From Imbroritus primus (GTDB taxonomy: Bacteria; Pseudomonadota; Gammaproteobacteria; Burkholderiales; Burkholderiaceae): DNA of 64,000 bases. The number at the start of each line of letters is the position of its first letter. Position 1 is the first letter of the stretch. The notes beneath the pieces were generated by a model, which had not been told where the DNA came from, did no database searches, and saw only the letters and a program-made list of their open reading frames with translations. The DNA lies in the NCBI GenBank assembly GCA_000272025.2, contig AKCV02000015.1, positions 496,001-560,000 on the forward strand, read 5' to 3'. This document shows positions 55,919 to 64,000 of the stretch, one piece after another. The position numbers and the translations under genes were made by a program.

Positions 55919-58756
55919 ATGTCGAATGCCGCCGTGATCCCGCTTGTTTCCGCGACTAGTCCTGTAGACGTGCCGCACGCCACCGTTCGCACGACATGCC
56001 CATACTGCGGTGTCGGTTGCGGCATGGAAGCGGTGTGTGTCACGGCGCCGGGAGATGCGCGGCGAGGTGCGCCAGAGCATGCGCCGGAAAACAAGCAGCA
56101 GAATGCGCAGGCAGCGATGCCCGAGATTCACGGCGATGCGTTGCACCCGGCCAATGCGGGCCGCCTCTGTGTCAAGGGGGCGGCACTGGGTGAAACCCTC
56201 GGGCTGGAGGGGCGCTTGCTCGCGCCAGCCATGCGGACCCGTGGCGATGCCAAGGAAACGCCGCGCACGGTCAGCTGGGATACCGCCCTCGATGCCGTTG
56301 CCCAGGGCTTTCGCGCCGTCATCGCAGAGCATGGACCGGATGCGGTGGCGTTCTATGTGTCGGGCCAGCTGCTGACCGAGGACTACTACGTGGCCAACAA
56401 GCTGATGAAGGGCTTTATCGGCAGCGCCAATATCGATACCAATTCACGACTGTGCATGTCCTCCGCAGTGGCGGGACACAAGCGCGCCTTCGGCGAGGAC
56501 GTGGTGCCGGTGTGCTACGACGACCTGGAAGCGGCCGACCTGATCGTTCTGGTGGGGTCGAATGCCGCGTGGTGCCATCCCGTCCTGTTCCAGCGTATCG
56601 CTCGCCTCAAGGAGCAGCGTCCGGCGGTGCGCGTGGTGGTGGTCGATCCGCGCCATACCGCGACCTGCGAGCTCGCGGACCTGCATGTGGCGCTCAAACC
56701 GGGCAGCGACGTGTGGCTGTTCAACGGCCTGCTGTCGTATCTTGCCGACCGGGGTCTGACAGACCGGTCATTCGTGGGAGCGCACACGCATGGCGTGGCG
56801 GAGGCGCTGGTCGCCGCGGCGGCGGATGGCGGCGATATCGAAAGCGTGGCCCGTACCTGCAAGCTCGCTGTGCAGACCGTGCAGCGTTTCTATGAGATGT
56901 TTGCGGCCACCGGCCGTGTCGTCACCGTGTTCTCCCAGGGCGTCAACCAGTCGTCCTCGGGGACGGACAAAGTGAACAGCATCATCAATTGCCACCTGCT
57001 GACGGGCCGGATCGGCAAGCCGGGTGCCGGACCGTTCTCGATCACCGGCCAGCCGAATGCCATGGGCGGGCGGGAAGTGGGCGGGCTCGCCAATATGCTG
57101 GCGGCGCATCTGGAACTCGACAACGCCGCGCACCGCGCTCTGGTGCAGGATTTCTGGGGCGCGCCATGCATGGCGGTGCAGCCGGGACTCAAGGCCGTGC
57201 CGCTGTTCGAGGCCATCGAGGCCGGGCGCGTGAAGGCGGTCTGGATCATGGGCACCAATCCCGTCGTCAGCATGCCCGAGGCCGACCGCGTGCGCGCGGC
57301 GCTGGCGCGCTGCGAGCTGGTGGTGGTGTCGGATGTGATGGCGCGGACCGATACCGCGGATCTCGCGCACGTGCTGCTGCCCGCGCTGGCCTGGGGCGAG
57401 AAGGATGGCACCGTGACCAATTCGGAACGCCGCATCTCGCGTCAGCGGCCGTTCCTGCCCCCGCCGGGCGCAGCCCGTGCGGACTGGGACCTGCTCTGCG
57501 ATGTGGCGCGGCGCATGGGTTATCGCGGCTTTGACTATCCAGGGCCACACGCCATCTTTGATGAGCATGCGCGTCTGAGTACGGTCGGCAACGGGACCGG
57601 CGGCGTGGCACCTCGCCAGTTCAATCTGGCAGGCCTCACGGGCCTGTCTCGCGCTGCCTACGATGCCCTTGCCCCGATCCAGTGGCCTGTACCGTGCCCG
57701 GCCACGGGGACAGGGCCGACTGGCACGGTGCGCCTCTATGCCGATGGCCGCTTCAGCCATGCCGATGGCCGGGCGCGTTTCGTCCCGGTGCGGGGCTGCT
57801 GGCCTGCGCATGGTATCGATAACGACTATCCGCTGGTGCTCAATACCGGCCGTGTGCGCGACCACTGGCATACCATGACGCGTACCGGCAAGGTGCCCAG
57901 GCTTGCCGGCCATACCAGCGAAGCGGCGGTCGATATGCATCCTCATGACGCCTTGCTATGCGGCGTGCGCGAAGGCGAGCTGGCACGCGTGCGCTCGCGC
58001 TGGGGGGCGATGGTGGCGCGCGTACGGCATGGCGGCGGCATGCCGCGTGGCAGCGTGTTCGTGCCGATTCACTGGAATGCGCAGTTTGCCTCCGACGCGC
58101 GCGTGGGCGCGGTCGTCAATGCGGCGGTGGATGCGGTGTCGGGCGAGCCGGAATTCAAGCATACACCCGTGCAGGTCGAACCGTTTCCAGTCTCCTGGCA
58201 TGCCTTCGTGCTGACGCGAACGCAGGAGTTGGCCACGCCGGCGACCTACTGGACGCGTATCCAGGGCCGGCAGTTTGTCCGCTACGAACTGGCTGGCCGC
58301 GAGGCCATTGCCGACGCGGGCGCCTGGGCGCGCGCGCTGCTGGATGTCAAGGCTGCAGGAGCGGACTGGCTTGAGTATGAGGACGCCACGGCCGGCGTCT
58401 ACCGTGCCGCCTGTGTGGTGGCCGGCCGTCTCGAAGCTTGTGTGTTTCTGTCGCCGCGGCCTGATCTGCCGGCACGCACATGGCTGTCAGTTTTGATGGA
58501 GAACGATGCCCTGGCCACGCCGGAACGTGCCAGCCTGCTCGCTGGCGAGCCGCTCGAGGCGGGGACAGATACTGGTCAGATTGTCTGCGCCTGCTTTGGC
58601 GTCGGACGCGAAACGATCTGTCGCGCGATCCGGCAGCATGGGTTGTCGACCACCGCGCAGGTGACAGCCTGTATCAAGGCCGGTGGAAACTGCGGTTCGT
58701 GTGTGCCGGAGATCGGGGCGTTGTTGTTGGCATGTCACGCTGTTCAGGCGGCTTGA
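55919..58756 (+). CDS. nasA: assimilatory nitrate reductase, molybdopterin catalytic subunit
   Basis: A 945-residue cytoplasmic molybdoenzyme that reduces nitrate to nitrite. The N-terminal 4Fe-4S ligands are CPYCGVGC and a distant CVKG, separated by an unusually long insertion (residues about 48-82, including ENKQQNAQAAMPEIHGDALH). Molybdopterin-binding motifs such as STNPV-like MGTNPVVSMPEADRVR and the C-terminal domain are clear. The last 50 residues carry a BFD-like CACFGVGRETICRAIRQH and CGSCVPEI cluster domain, as in Nas-type enzymes. No Tat signal is present. Confidence 0.94.
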   Translation: MSNAAVIPLVSATSPVDVPHATVRTTCPYCGVGCGMEAVCVTAPGDARRGAPEHAPENKQQNAQAAMPEIHGDALHPANAGRLCVKGAALGETLGLEGRLLAPAMRTRGDAKETPRTVSWDTALDAVAQGFRAVIAEHGPDAVAFYVSGQLLTEDYYVANKLMKGFIGSANIDTNSRLCMSSAVAGHKRAFGEDVVPVCYDDLEAADLIVLVGSNAAWCHPVLFQRIARLKEQRPAVRVVVVDPRHTATCELADLHVALKPGSDVWLFNGLLSYLADRGLTDRSFVGAHTHGVAEALVAAAADGGDIESVARTCKLAVQTVQRFYEMFAATGRVVTVFSQGVNQSSSGTDKVNSIINCHLLTGRIGKPGAGPFSITGQPNAMGGREVGGLANMLAAHLELDNAAHRALVQDFWGAPCMAVQPGLKAVPLFEAIEAGRVKAVWIMGTNPVVSMPEADRVRAALARCELVVVSDVMARTDTADLAHVLLPALAWGEKDGTVTNSERRISRQRPFLPPPGAARADWDLLCDVARRMGYRGFDYPGPHAIFDEHARLSTVGNGTGGVAPRQFNLAGLTGLSRAAYDALAPIQWPVPCPATGTGPTGTVRLYADGRFSHADGRARFVPVRGCWPAHGIDNDYPLVLNTGRVRDHWHTMTRTGKVPRLAGHTSEAAVDMHPHDALLCGVREGELARVRSRWGAMVARVRHGGGMPRGSVFVPIHWNAQFASDARVGAVVNAAVDAVSGEPEFKHTPVQVEPFPVSWHAFVLTRTQELATPATYWTRIQGRQFVRYELAGREAIADAGAWARALLDVKAAGADWLEYEDATAGVYRAACVVAGRLEACVFLSPRPDLPARTWLSVLMENDALATPERASLLAGEPLEAGTDTGQIVCACFGVGRETICRAIRQHGLSTTAQVTACIKAGGNCGSCVPEIGALLLACHAVQAA

Positions 58757-59295
58757 TGAAGACGGGACTCGCCCTGTGGGGTGAGGCATCGATACATATA
58801 TGATGAATCGCGGAAGAAAACGCTAATAATGTCCTGAAATCAAACCATATTCAGCGGACTCATCCTTATCCGGCATGGTGCAGTGCAATCGCCCTGCGCG
58901 CATTCCTTATTCTGATATTCTGGGCGCAATATCGACGCGGCCTGATCGGCGGCAGGCCTCCCTGGCAAGCATTTCCCACTGTAGTGACTTGATTTTGCAA
59001 TGTCTTACAAGGCATACTGATCGGGAACCAAGAATTTTCTGATTTCGGATGTTGATTACGGGTTCATGTGGTCACCGTTCACATATTTTCACCTATATAG
59101 GTGATAGACAGCCGATTATCAGAAAGCGCGCTGTTTCCATAAGTCAAAAATCAAACCGCTCCGCGATGCTCATGCGCATTGGAGGAGAGGGCGGAACACG
59201 GTAGTTTCTGCTGGATTTGGAGGACGCCAGCCAGCAGACCTGAAACACTGTGCTCCGTTTGCAAAAAACGAAGAATAAGCTGCCAGGGAGAGGGT
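58757..59295 (+). promoter_or_regulatory. 540-bp intergenic region upstream of pel with an operator-like palindrome
   Basis: No gene is seen. A perfect 16-bp palindrome TCACCTATATAGGTGA lies at 59089-59104, 191 bp before pelA, and a related half (TCACCG) sits at 59072. A weak promoter TTGATT (58989) with CATACT (59013) at 18-bp spacing precedes it. The A/T-rich character of this stretch fits a control region for the pel operon. Confidence 0.5.
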
Positions 59296-62145
59296 ATGCC
59301 ACGGATACGGGGGGGCCTGTGGGCTCGATGCCGACTGTGTGCGTGCATCGTTGCGTTGACCGCATCGGTGTTCGGCGTGGGGTATGTTGCAAGATCGCAA
59401 GCACAGGCGCCAGCAGCGCCAGGGGCGCCCACGACGGCGCAGCAGCCTAGCATCGCCTTTTACTATGGCGCCAAGCCTCCTGTGGCAGAGCTCCAGGCTT
59501 TCGACATGGTGGTGGTGGAGCCGGACAGCGGTTTCGATCCTACCCAGCACGCCTTGGCCAGCACGCAGTGGCTGAGCTATGTTAGCCTCGGTGAAGTCCT
59601 GCCGTCGCGCAGCTACTTCAAGTCCATCCCCCAGTCCTGGCTGATCGGCGGCAACACCGCCTGGAACTCGCACGTGGTCGATCAGGCTGCGCCCGAGTGG
59701 CCGGCCTTCTATGTGGACCAGGTCATCACGCCGCTGTGGCAACGCGGCTTCCGTGGCTTCTTCCTGGATACGCTCGACTCCTACCAGCTCGTCGCCAAGT
59801 CGGATGATGACCGCCGCAAGCAGGAGGCCGGGATGGTCGCGGTCATTCGCGCCATCAAGGCCAAGTATCCGGAGGCCAGGCTGGTACTGAACCGCGGCTT
59901 CGAGATCCTGCCGCAGGTCCATACGCTGGTGCAGGCCGTGGCCTTCGAGTCGCTGTTCCGCGGCTGGGACCAGGGTGGCAACCGTTTCACCGAGGTTTCG
60001 GCGAGCGATCGTGACTGGCTGCTCGGCCAGGCGCGCACCATCCGCGAATCCTATCGCCTGCCGGTGATCTCCATCGACTACTGCCCGCCGGCCGACCGGG
60101 CCTGCGCGCGCAATACGGCAGCCCAGATCAAGGCGCTTGGCATCATCCCGTACGTTGCGGATCCGGCTTTGTCCCAGGTGGGCATTGGCCAGATCGAGGT
60201 CATGCCGCGGCGGATCCTGATGGTGATCGACACACCGTCCGATATCTCGCTCGATGATTCATCCGCCAATCGCATCGGCGCAATGCCGCTCAACTACCTG
60301 GGTTACAGCGTTGAATACGCGCATGTATCGCAGCAGTTGCCCGAAGGCGTGCTGAACGACCGCTACGCCGGTATCGTGGTCTGGCTCAACAACAGCATCG
60401 TACCGAACCAGGCACGCTATGCGCAGTGGATCCGCCAGCAGATGGATAACGGCATCCGTGTCGCGTTCATGGGGCGCTTCGGCATGTCGGTGGATGGCGC
60501 GATGGGGCAGGCCCTGGGCCTCGATGCCGTTCGTGGCCGGGCAACGCGCGAGCTCGAGATCGTGTCGCGCGACCCGATGATCGGTTTCGAGACGCAGCCC
60601 ATGCCGGACCGGCGCGAAGCCGTGAGCGTGCGCGTGCGCGACGATGCTCGTTCTTTGCTGCGCCTGCGTGCCGGCCAGTATGAAGTCGACGCTGCCGCGA
60701 TCACCCGCTGGGGGGGATACGTGCTTGCACCGTTCGTGGTGATGACCATGGACGACGTCAACCAGAACCGCTGGGTCGTGCAGCCGCTCGACTTCCTGCG
60801 TCAGGCGCTGGCGCTGCAGCCCATGCCGGTGCCCGATGTCACCACCGAGAACGGCCGCCGCCTGATGCTGACGCACATCGACGGCGACGGTTTTGCCTCC
60901 CGTGCAGAGTTCCCGGGTGCGCAGTATGGTGCCGACGCGCTTCTCAAGGATATTCTCGAACGTTATCGCGTGCCGACCACCTGGTCAGTCATCGAGGGCG
61001 AGATCGCGGCTACCGGGATGTATCCGCAGCTGGCGCCGGTACTTGAGCCGCTCGCCCGCAAGATCTATGCGTTGCCGTACGTGGAAGTGGCGAGCCACAC
61101 CTTCTCGCACCCGTATGACTGGGCGCGGACGCTGGAGAAAGAGAAGGACAGGAGCACGGCTGGCTATGACAGCTTCCACCTCGAGATTCCTGGTTATTCC
61201 ATGGATCTCGATCGAGAAATCACCGGCACGCGCGACTATATCAACGAGAAGCTGATCCCGCCGGGCAAGAAGGTCAAGGTGCTGCTGTGGAGTGGCGATT
61301 GCCAGCCGCCTGCCGAGGCGGTGCGCAAGGCCTATGCTGCCGGCATGCTCAATATGAATGGTGGCGATACGCTGATCTCGCGCAGCAATCCGAGCTGGAC
61401 AGCGATTGCGCCGATCGGCCTGAACAAGGGCGAGGGCGCCTTCCAGGTGTTCGCGCCGCACCAGAACGAGAACATCTACACCAACGAGTGGAGCGGCCCG
61501 TACTATGGTTTCGAGCGCGTGATCGAAACCTTCGAGATGACGGACAAGCCGATCCGCTTCAAGCCGCTCAACATTTACTACCACACCTATTCGGGCACCA
61601 AGGCAGCTTCGATGCGTGCGCTGCGCAAGGTGTACGACTATGCGATGTCGCAGCCGGTGATGCCGATCTACGCTTCCGACTACATTCGCAAGGCGCTGGA
61701 TTTCCAGACGTTTGCCGTGGCGCGTGACGGTGACACATGGGTCGTACGTGGTGCCGGTGATCTGCGTACCGTGCGTGTACCGGGTCAGGCTACGCCTCAG
61801 CTCGCGGGCTCGCAAGGCGTTGTTGGTTTCTCGCCGGCCAACGGCGGGCAGGGCACCTATGTTCACCTCGACGGCGGCACCGCGCGTTTCCGGGTGGGCA
61901 GCAATACGCCAGCGCAACCGTATATCGCGGAAGCCAGTGGTGTGACGCGCAACCTCGTGCGCACGGGCAACAGCATGCGTTTCGATTTTCGTGGTGATTA
62001 CAAGCCCTTCTTCCGGGTCGCGGGCGGTTCGCAATGCCGCGTAACCGTCGACGGCGTGGCACAGCGTGGCACACGTGTTGAAGTCGCGGCTTCCGAGCAA
62101 TCTTCCCAGACTTTCAGGCGAGTACATGTTGACTGCGCGGAATAA
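59296..62145 (+). CDS. pelA: PelA: Pel polysaccharide hydrolase/deacetylase
   Basis: A 949-residue periplasmic enzyme of the Pel exopolysaccharide pathway, the same size as P. aeruginosa PelA. N-terminal signal/anchor (ALTASVFGVGYVARSQAQA). A GH114-type hydrolase domain (residues about 50-285: DMVVVEPDSGFDP, YVDQVITPLWQRGFRGFFLD TLDSYQ, VLNRGFEILPQV). A Rossmann-like middle region. Then the polysaccharide deacetylase domain with LTHIDGDGF, SHTFSHPYDW and LLWSGDCQPP, and a beta-rich end. It trims and deacetylates the galactosamine-rich polymer. GGGAGAGGG precedes the ATG at 59296. Confidence 0.93.
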   Translation: MPRIRGGLWARCRLCACIVALTASVFGVGYVARSQAQAPAAPGAPTTAQQPSIAFYYGAKPPVAELQAFDMVVVEPDSGFDPTQHALASTQWLSYVSLGEVLPSRSYFKSIPQSWLIGGNTAWNSHVVDQAAPEWPAFYVDQVITPLWQRGFRGFFLDTLDSYQLVAKSDDDRRKQEAGMVAVIRAIKAKYPEARLVLNRGFEILPQVHTLVQAVAFESLFRGWDQGGNRFTEVSASDRDWLLGQARTIRESYRLPVISIDYCPPADRACARNTAAQIKALGIIPYVADPALSQVGIGQIEVMPRRILMVIDTPSDISLDDSSANRIGAMPLNYLGYSVEYAHVSQQLPEGVLNDRYAGIVVWLNNSIVPNQARYAQWIRQQMDNGIRVAFMGRFGMSVDGAMGQALGLDAVRGRATRELEIVSRDPMIGFETQPMPDRREAVSVRVRDDARSLLRLRAGQYEVDAAAITRWGGYVLAPFVVMTMDDVNQNRWVVQPLDFLRQALALQPMPVPDVTTENGRRLMLTHIDGDGFASRAEFPGAQYGADALLKDILERYRVPTTWSVIEGEIAATGMYPQLAPVLEPLARKIYALPYVEVASHTFSHPYDWARTLEKEKDRSTAGYDSFHLEIPGYSMDLDREITGTRDYINEKLIPPGKKVKVLLWSGDCQPPAEAVRKAYAAGMLNMNGGDTLISRSNPSWTAIAPIGLNKGEGAFQVFAPHQNENIYTNEWSGPYYGFERVIETFEMTDKPIRFKPLNIYYHTYSGTKAASMRALRKVYDYAMSQPVMPIYASDYIRKALDFQTFAVARDGDTWVVRGAGDLRTVRVPGQATPQLAGSQGVVGFSPANGGQGTYVHLDGGTARFRVGSNTPAQPYIAEASGVTRNLVRTGNSMRFDFRGDYKPFFRVAGGSQCRVTVDGVAQRGTRVEVAASEQSSQTFRRVHVDCAE

Positions 62146-64000
62146 GCGGACGCGGCTGCTGCCGCCGTGGATGATCGGCATCTTCGGAGCGCTGATCGGT
62201 GTAGGTCTGGCGCTGGCGTTTCCGCGTGAAACGCTCCAGCAGCGCCTGCTCAAGCAAGAAGGCGGCGTCAATGGCCTGAGTATTGCCTATCTCGAGGCCT
62301 GGCTGCAGATCGTTCCGGACGATCCCGAGTTCCTGGCGATCCTGGCCCAGCAGTATGTCAGTATCGGCCGTCTCGACGATGCCGAAGCGCTGATCCGCCA
62401 CATGCGTGCCATGCCGCAGCCGGGGGGGCGTCGTGGCGCCTTGCTGGCGCAGATCGGCATTGCCGAGCAGCGTGCCTCCGCCATCGAACCCGACGCACCC
62501 CAACGCGCAGCGGCGCTCAATGCAGTGCGCAGCCTGATGCGCGAGACCGCCAACAAGGACTGGAGCGTGGGCGAGCTGGAAGGCCTGGCGACACGCGCCC
62601 GGGCGCTTGGCCTCGGCGACCTGGCCCTGGGTTTCTACAAGCAGCTGGTCCAGACCGACACGGCGCGCGCCGAGATGTGGCAGAAAACCGTGGGCGAGAT
62701 GGCCCTCGGTACTGGCGACTACCGGTCCGCCGCGCAAGCCATGTTCGCGCAGCAGGCCGCTGCCGATACGCTGCCGCTGCGTCGTCGCTATTTCATCGAT
62801 GGACTGCGCGTGCTGCAATCCGGCAACATGCTGGACGAAGCCATGCGGCAGGCCGAGGCCCGCCTGGGCGATCTGCGCAATGATGCGGAAACGCTACGCT
62901 TCCTCACGCGCCTTGCCATGTCAGCCAATCGACCGGATCTGGCCGAGCGCTATGCGCGCCGCCTGCTGTCGATCGGCGCCCAACCGCAGATTTCCTCACG
63001 CGGCCAGACCTCGCTTGAGCAGCGCGGTTTCGTCTTCCTCGATGGCCCGCGCGGACTGGCCACGCGTGAAGCCATGGGGCAGCACGGCGTGCGCCATGTA
63101 CAGGCTGGATCGGGCGATGTGCTGGCCCCCGGCAAGAGCTTCAACCAGGAAGACTACGAGCTCGCCTATAACGTCTTCATCGGCAACGGCAAGTCGGTTG
63201 ATGCCCGCCGCATCGCCGAGGCAGCCGTGCGTTACCAGCCAAACTCCCTCGTCTGGCGCGAACGGCTTGCGCAGACGGCGGAGTGGAGCGGTTCGCCGGG
63301 GCAGGCGCTGGAACAATGGTTGTGGCTGGCCGAGCACGGCGGTGGCACCAAGGCCTGGCAGGCGGTGCTACGTCTGGCGCCCGGGCTGAACGATGACCGC
63401 GCCTACCTGGCCGCTCTGCGGCATCGTGTGCGCACGGAACGGGGTAATCTCGAACTGGTGGATCAGATTTCCAGCGCCTATGAACGTCTTGGCGAGCCAG
63501 AGGCTGCACTGGCCTTTCTCAAGGAATCCGCCACCGGTCCGCGCCGCCGCGAAGTGCTCGAGCGCTACGGCGAGCTGGCAGAGCGTGCCGGCAAGGACGA
63601 TATTGCCATCCAGACCTATCGCGATCTGGTGAAGGAGCCCGGTAGCGGCACTGTCGCCGCCACCCGCTTGTCGCGGATGCTCTATATCCGTGGCGATCTC
63701 AAGGGTGCCACCGACGTGCTGGTGCAGGTGCGTAACCGGGCGACGGCCGCGGACGAAGACTACTGGCGCCAGCTTGCCCGTATGGCCACCCTGACACGCC
63801 GCGATGCGCTCGCGCGCGAGGCCTACGCCAAGCTGGCCGAAACCGGCAAGGCCAATGCCGAGGAACTCGGTGAGATGGCCAACCTGTATGCCGACCGGCC
63901 GCTGGATGCAGGCCGGGTCGCGGAACAGAGCTACCGCATGAGTGGTGACATGTACATGCTCCAGCAGGCGCTGATGTACTACAACCAGGCACGCGCCTAC
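62126..64000 (+). CDS. pelB: PelB: TPR outer-membrane export protein, N-terminal 625 codons
   Basis: The gene starts 20 bp before the pelA stop and is open to the end of the window. A transmembrane helix (WMIGIFGALIGVGLALAF) anchors the N-terminus; the rest is a long row of TPR helices (such as LEAWLQIVPDDPEFLAILAQ QYVSIGRLDDAEAL and EPEAALAFLKESATGPRRRE). In P. aeruginosa PelB the TPR part binds PelA in the periplasm and a C-terminal beta-barrel, lying outside this window, is the export pore. The overlap with pelA supports an operon. Confidence 0.9.
   Translation, partial: MLTARNKRTRLLPPWMIGIFGALIGVGLALAFPRETLQQRLLKQEGGVNGLSIAYLEAWLQIVPDDPEFLAILAQQYVSIGRLDDAEALIRHMRAMPQPGGRRGALLAQIGIAEQRASAIEPDAPQRAAALNAVRSLMRETANKDWSVGELEGLATRARALGLGDLALGFYKQLVQTDTARAEMWQKTVGEMALGTGDYRSAAQAMFAQQAAADTLPLRRRYFIDGLRVLQSGNMLDEAMRQAEARLGDLRNDAETLRFLTRLAMSANRPDLAERYARRLLSIGAQPQISSRGQTSLEQRGFVFLDGPRGLATREAMGQHGVRHVQAGSGDVLAPGKSFNQEDYELAYNVFIGNGKSVDARRIAEAAVRYQPNSLVWRERLAQTAEWSGSPGQALEQWLWLAEHGGGTKAWQAVLRLAPGLNDDRAYLAALRHRVRTERGNLELVDQISSAYERLGEPEAALAFLKESATGPRRREVLERYGELAERAGKDDIAIQTYRDLVKEPGSGTVAATRLSRMLYIRGDLKGATDVLVQVRNRATAADEDYWRQLARMATLTRRDALAREAYAKLAETGKANAEELGEMANLYADRPLDAGRVAEQSYRMSGDMYMLQQALMYYNQARAY

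Overview
The window is GC-rich DNA from a bacterium, most likely a betaproteobacterium. Evidence for this is the acetate activation/uptake pair, the cytoplasmic nirBD–nitrate reductase cluster under a sigma-54/ANTAR-type leader, a ZnuD-like zinc receptor and the start of a pel exopolysaccharide operon. The genus cannot be fixed from the sequence alone. The dominant feature is a complete lambda-like siphovirus prophage of about 40 kb inserted into the 3' end of a tRNA-Ser(GGA) gene.

Left host arm (1-5061): a leftward DMT-family transporter fragment, acetyl-CoA synthetase, a large sodium:solute symporter probably serving acetate or a related carboxylate, and the intact tRNA-Ser. The last bases of the tRNA plus two more form attL (5047-5063). 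The identical 17 bp recur at 45096-45112 (attR).

Prophage (about 5047-45112): a tyrosine integrase reads inward from attL. A long leftward early operon (13329 down to 6413) of small overlapping genes ends in a cytosine methyltransferase and an AlpA-type regulator. The immunity region holds a LexA-like CI repressor, a Cro-like protein and five copies of an 18-bp operator (three at oR, two at oL). The rightward early operon encodes a CII-like activator, an Rmf/CrpP-like protein, a Ref-type nuclease, an O-like initiator with four iterons spaced exactly 22 bp apart inside its gene, a DUF1064 nuclease and a candidate late antiterminator. The late operon starts with a promoter, an early terminator and a phage tRNA with anticodon CAU, followed by HNH, terminase, portal, protease and capsid. 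Next come a glycosyltransferase-like/methyltransferase pair, connectors, tail genes with a -1 frameshift site GGGAAAC, tape measure, tip proteins, holin-like proteins, SAR endolysin and Rz/Rz1. The right end carries accessory genes: cho, a small protein with a chromosomal homologue just outside the prophage, and a LexA-box-controlled pair including an SRAP (YedK/HMCES-like) protein.

Right host arm (45113-64000): the displaced tRNA terminator, a TerC-family membrane protein, a ZnuD-like receptor with a His/Asp-rich loop, the host copy of the small protein, an SMR transporter, a DUF3626 protein and a DEDDh exonuclease. Then comes a nitrate/nitrite assimilation operon (nirB, nirD, an FAD oxidoreductase and an assimilatory nitrate reductase). 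It is preceded by a sigma-54 promoter, two ANTAR-type hexaloop hairpins and a terminator. The window ends in pelA and the first 625 codons of pelB.

The strongest leads are the ANTAR/sigma-54 leader; a methyltransferase gene whose second frame is open for 1.07 kb and carries protein-like motifs; a glycan-enzyme pair in the head module whose first gene continues upstream without any standard start codon; the initiator-like phage tRNA; the in-gene iterons; and the SOS-linked right-end cassette with its host-homologous small protein.
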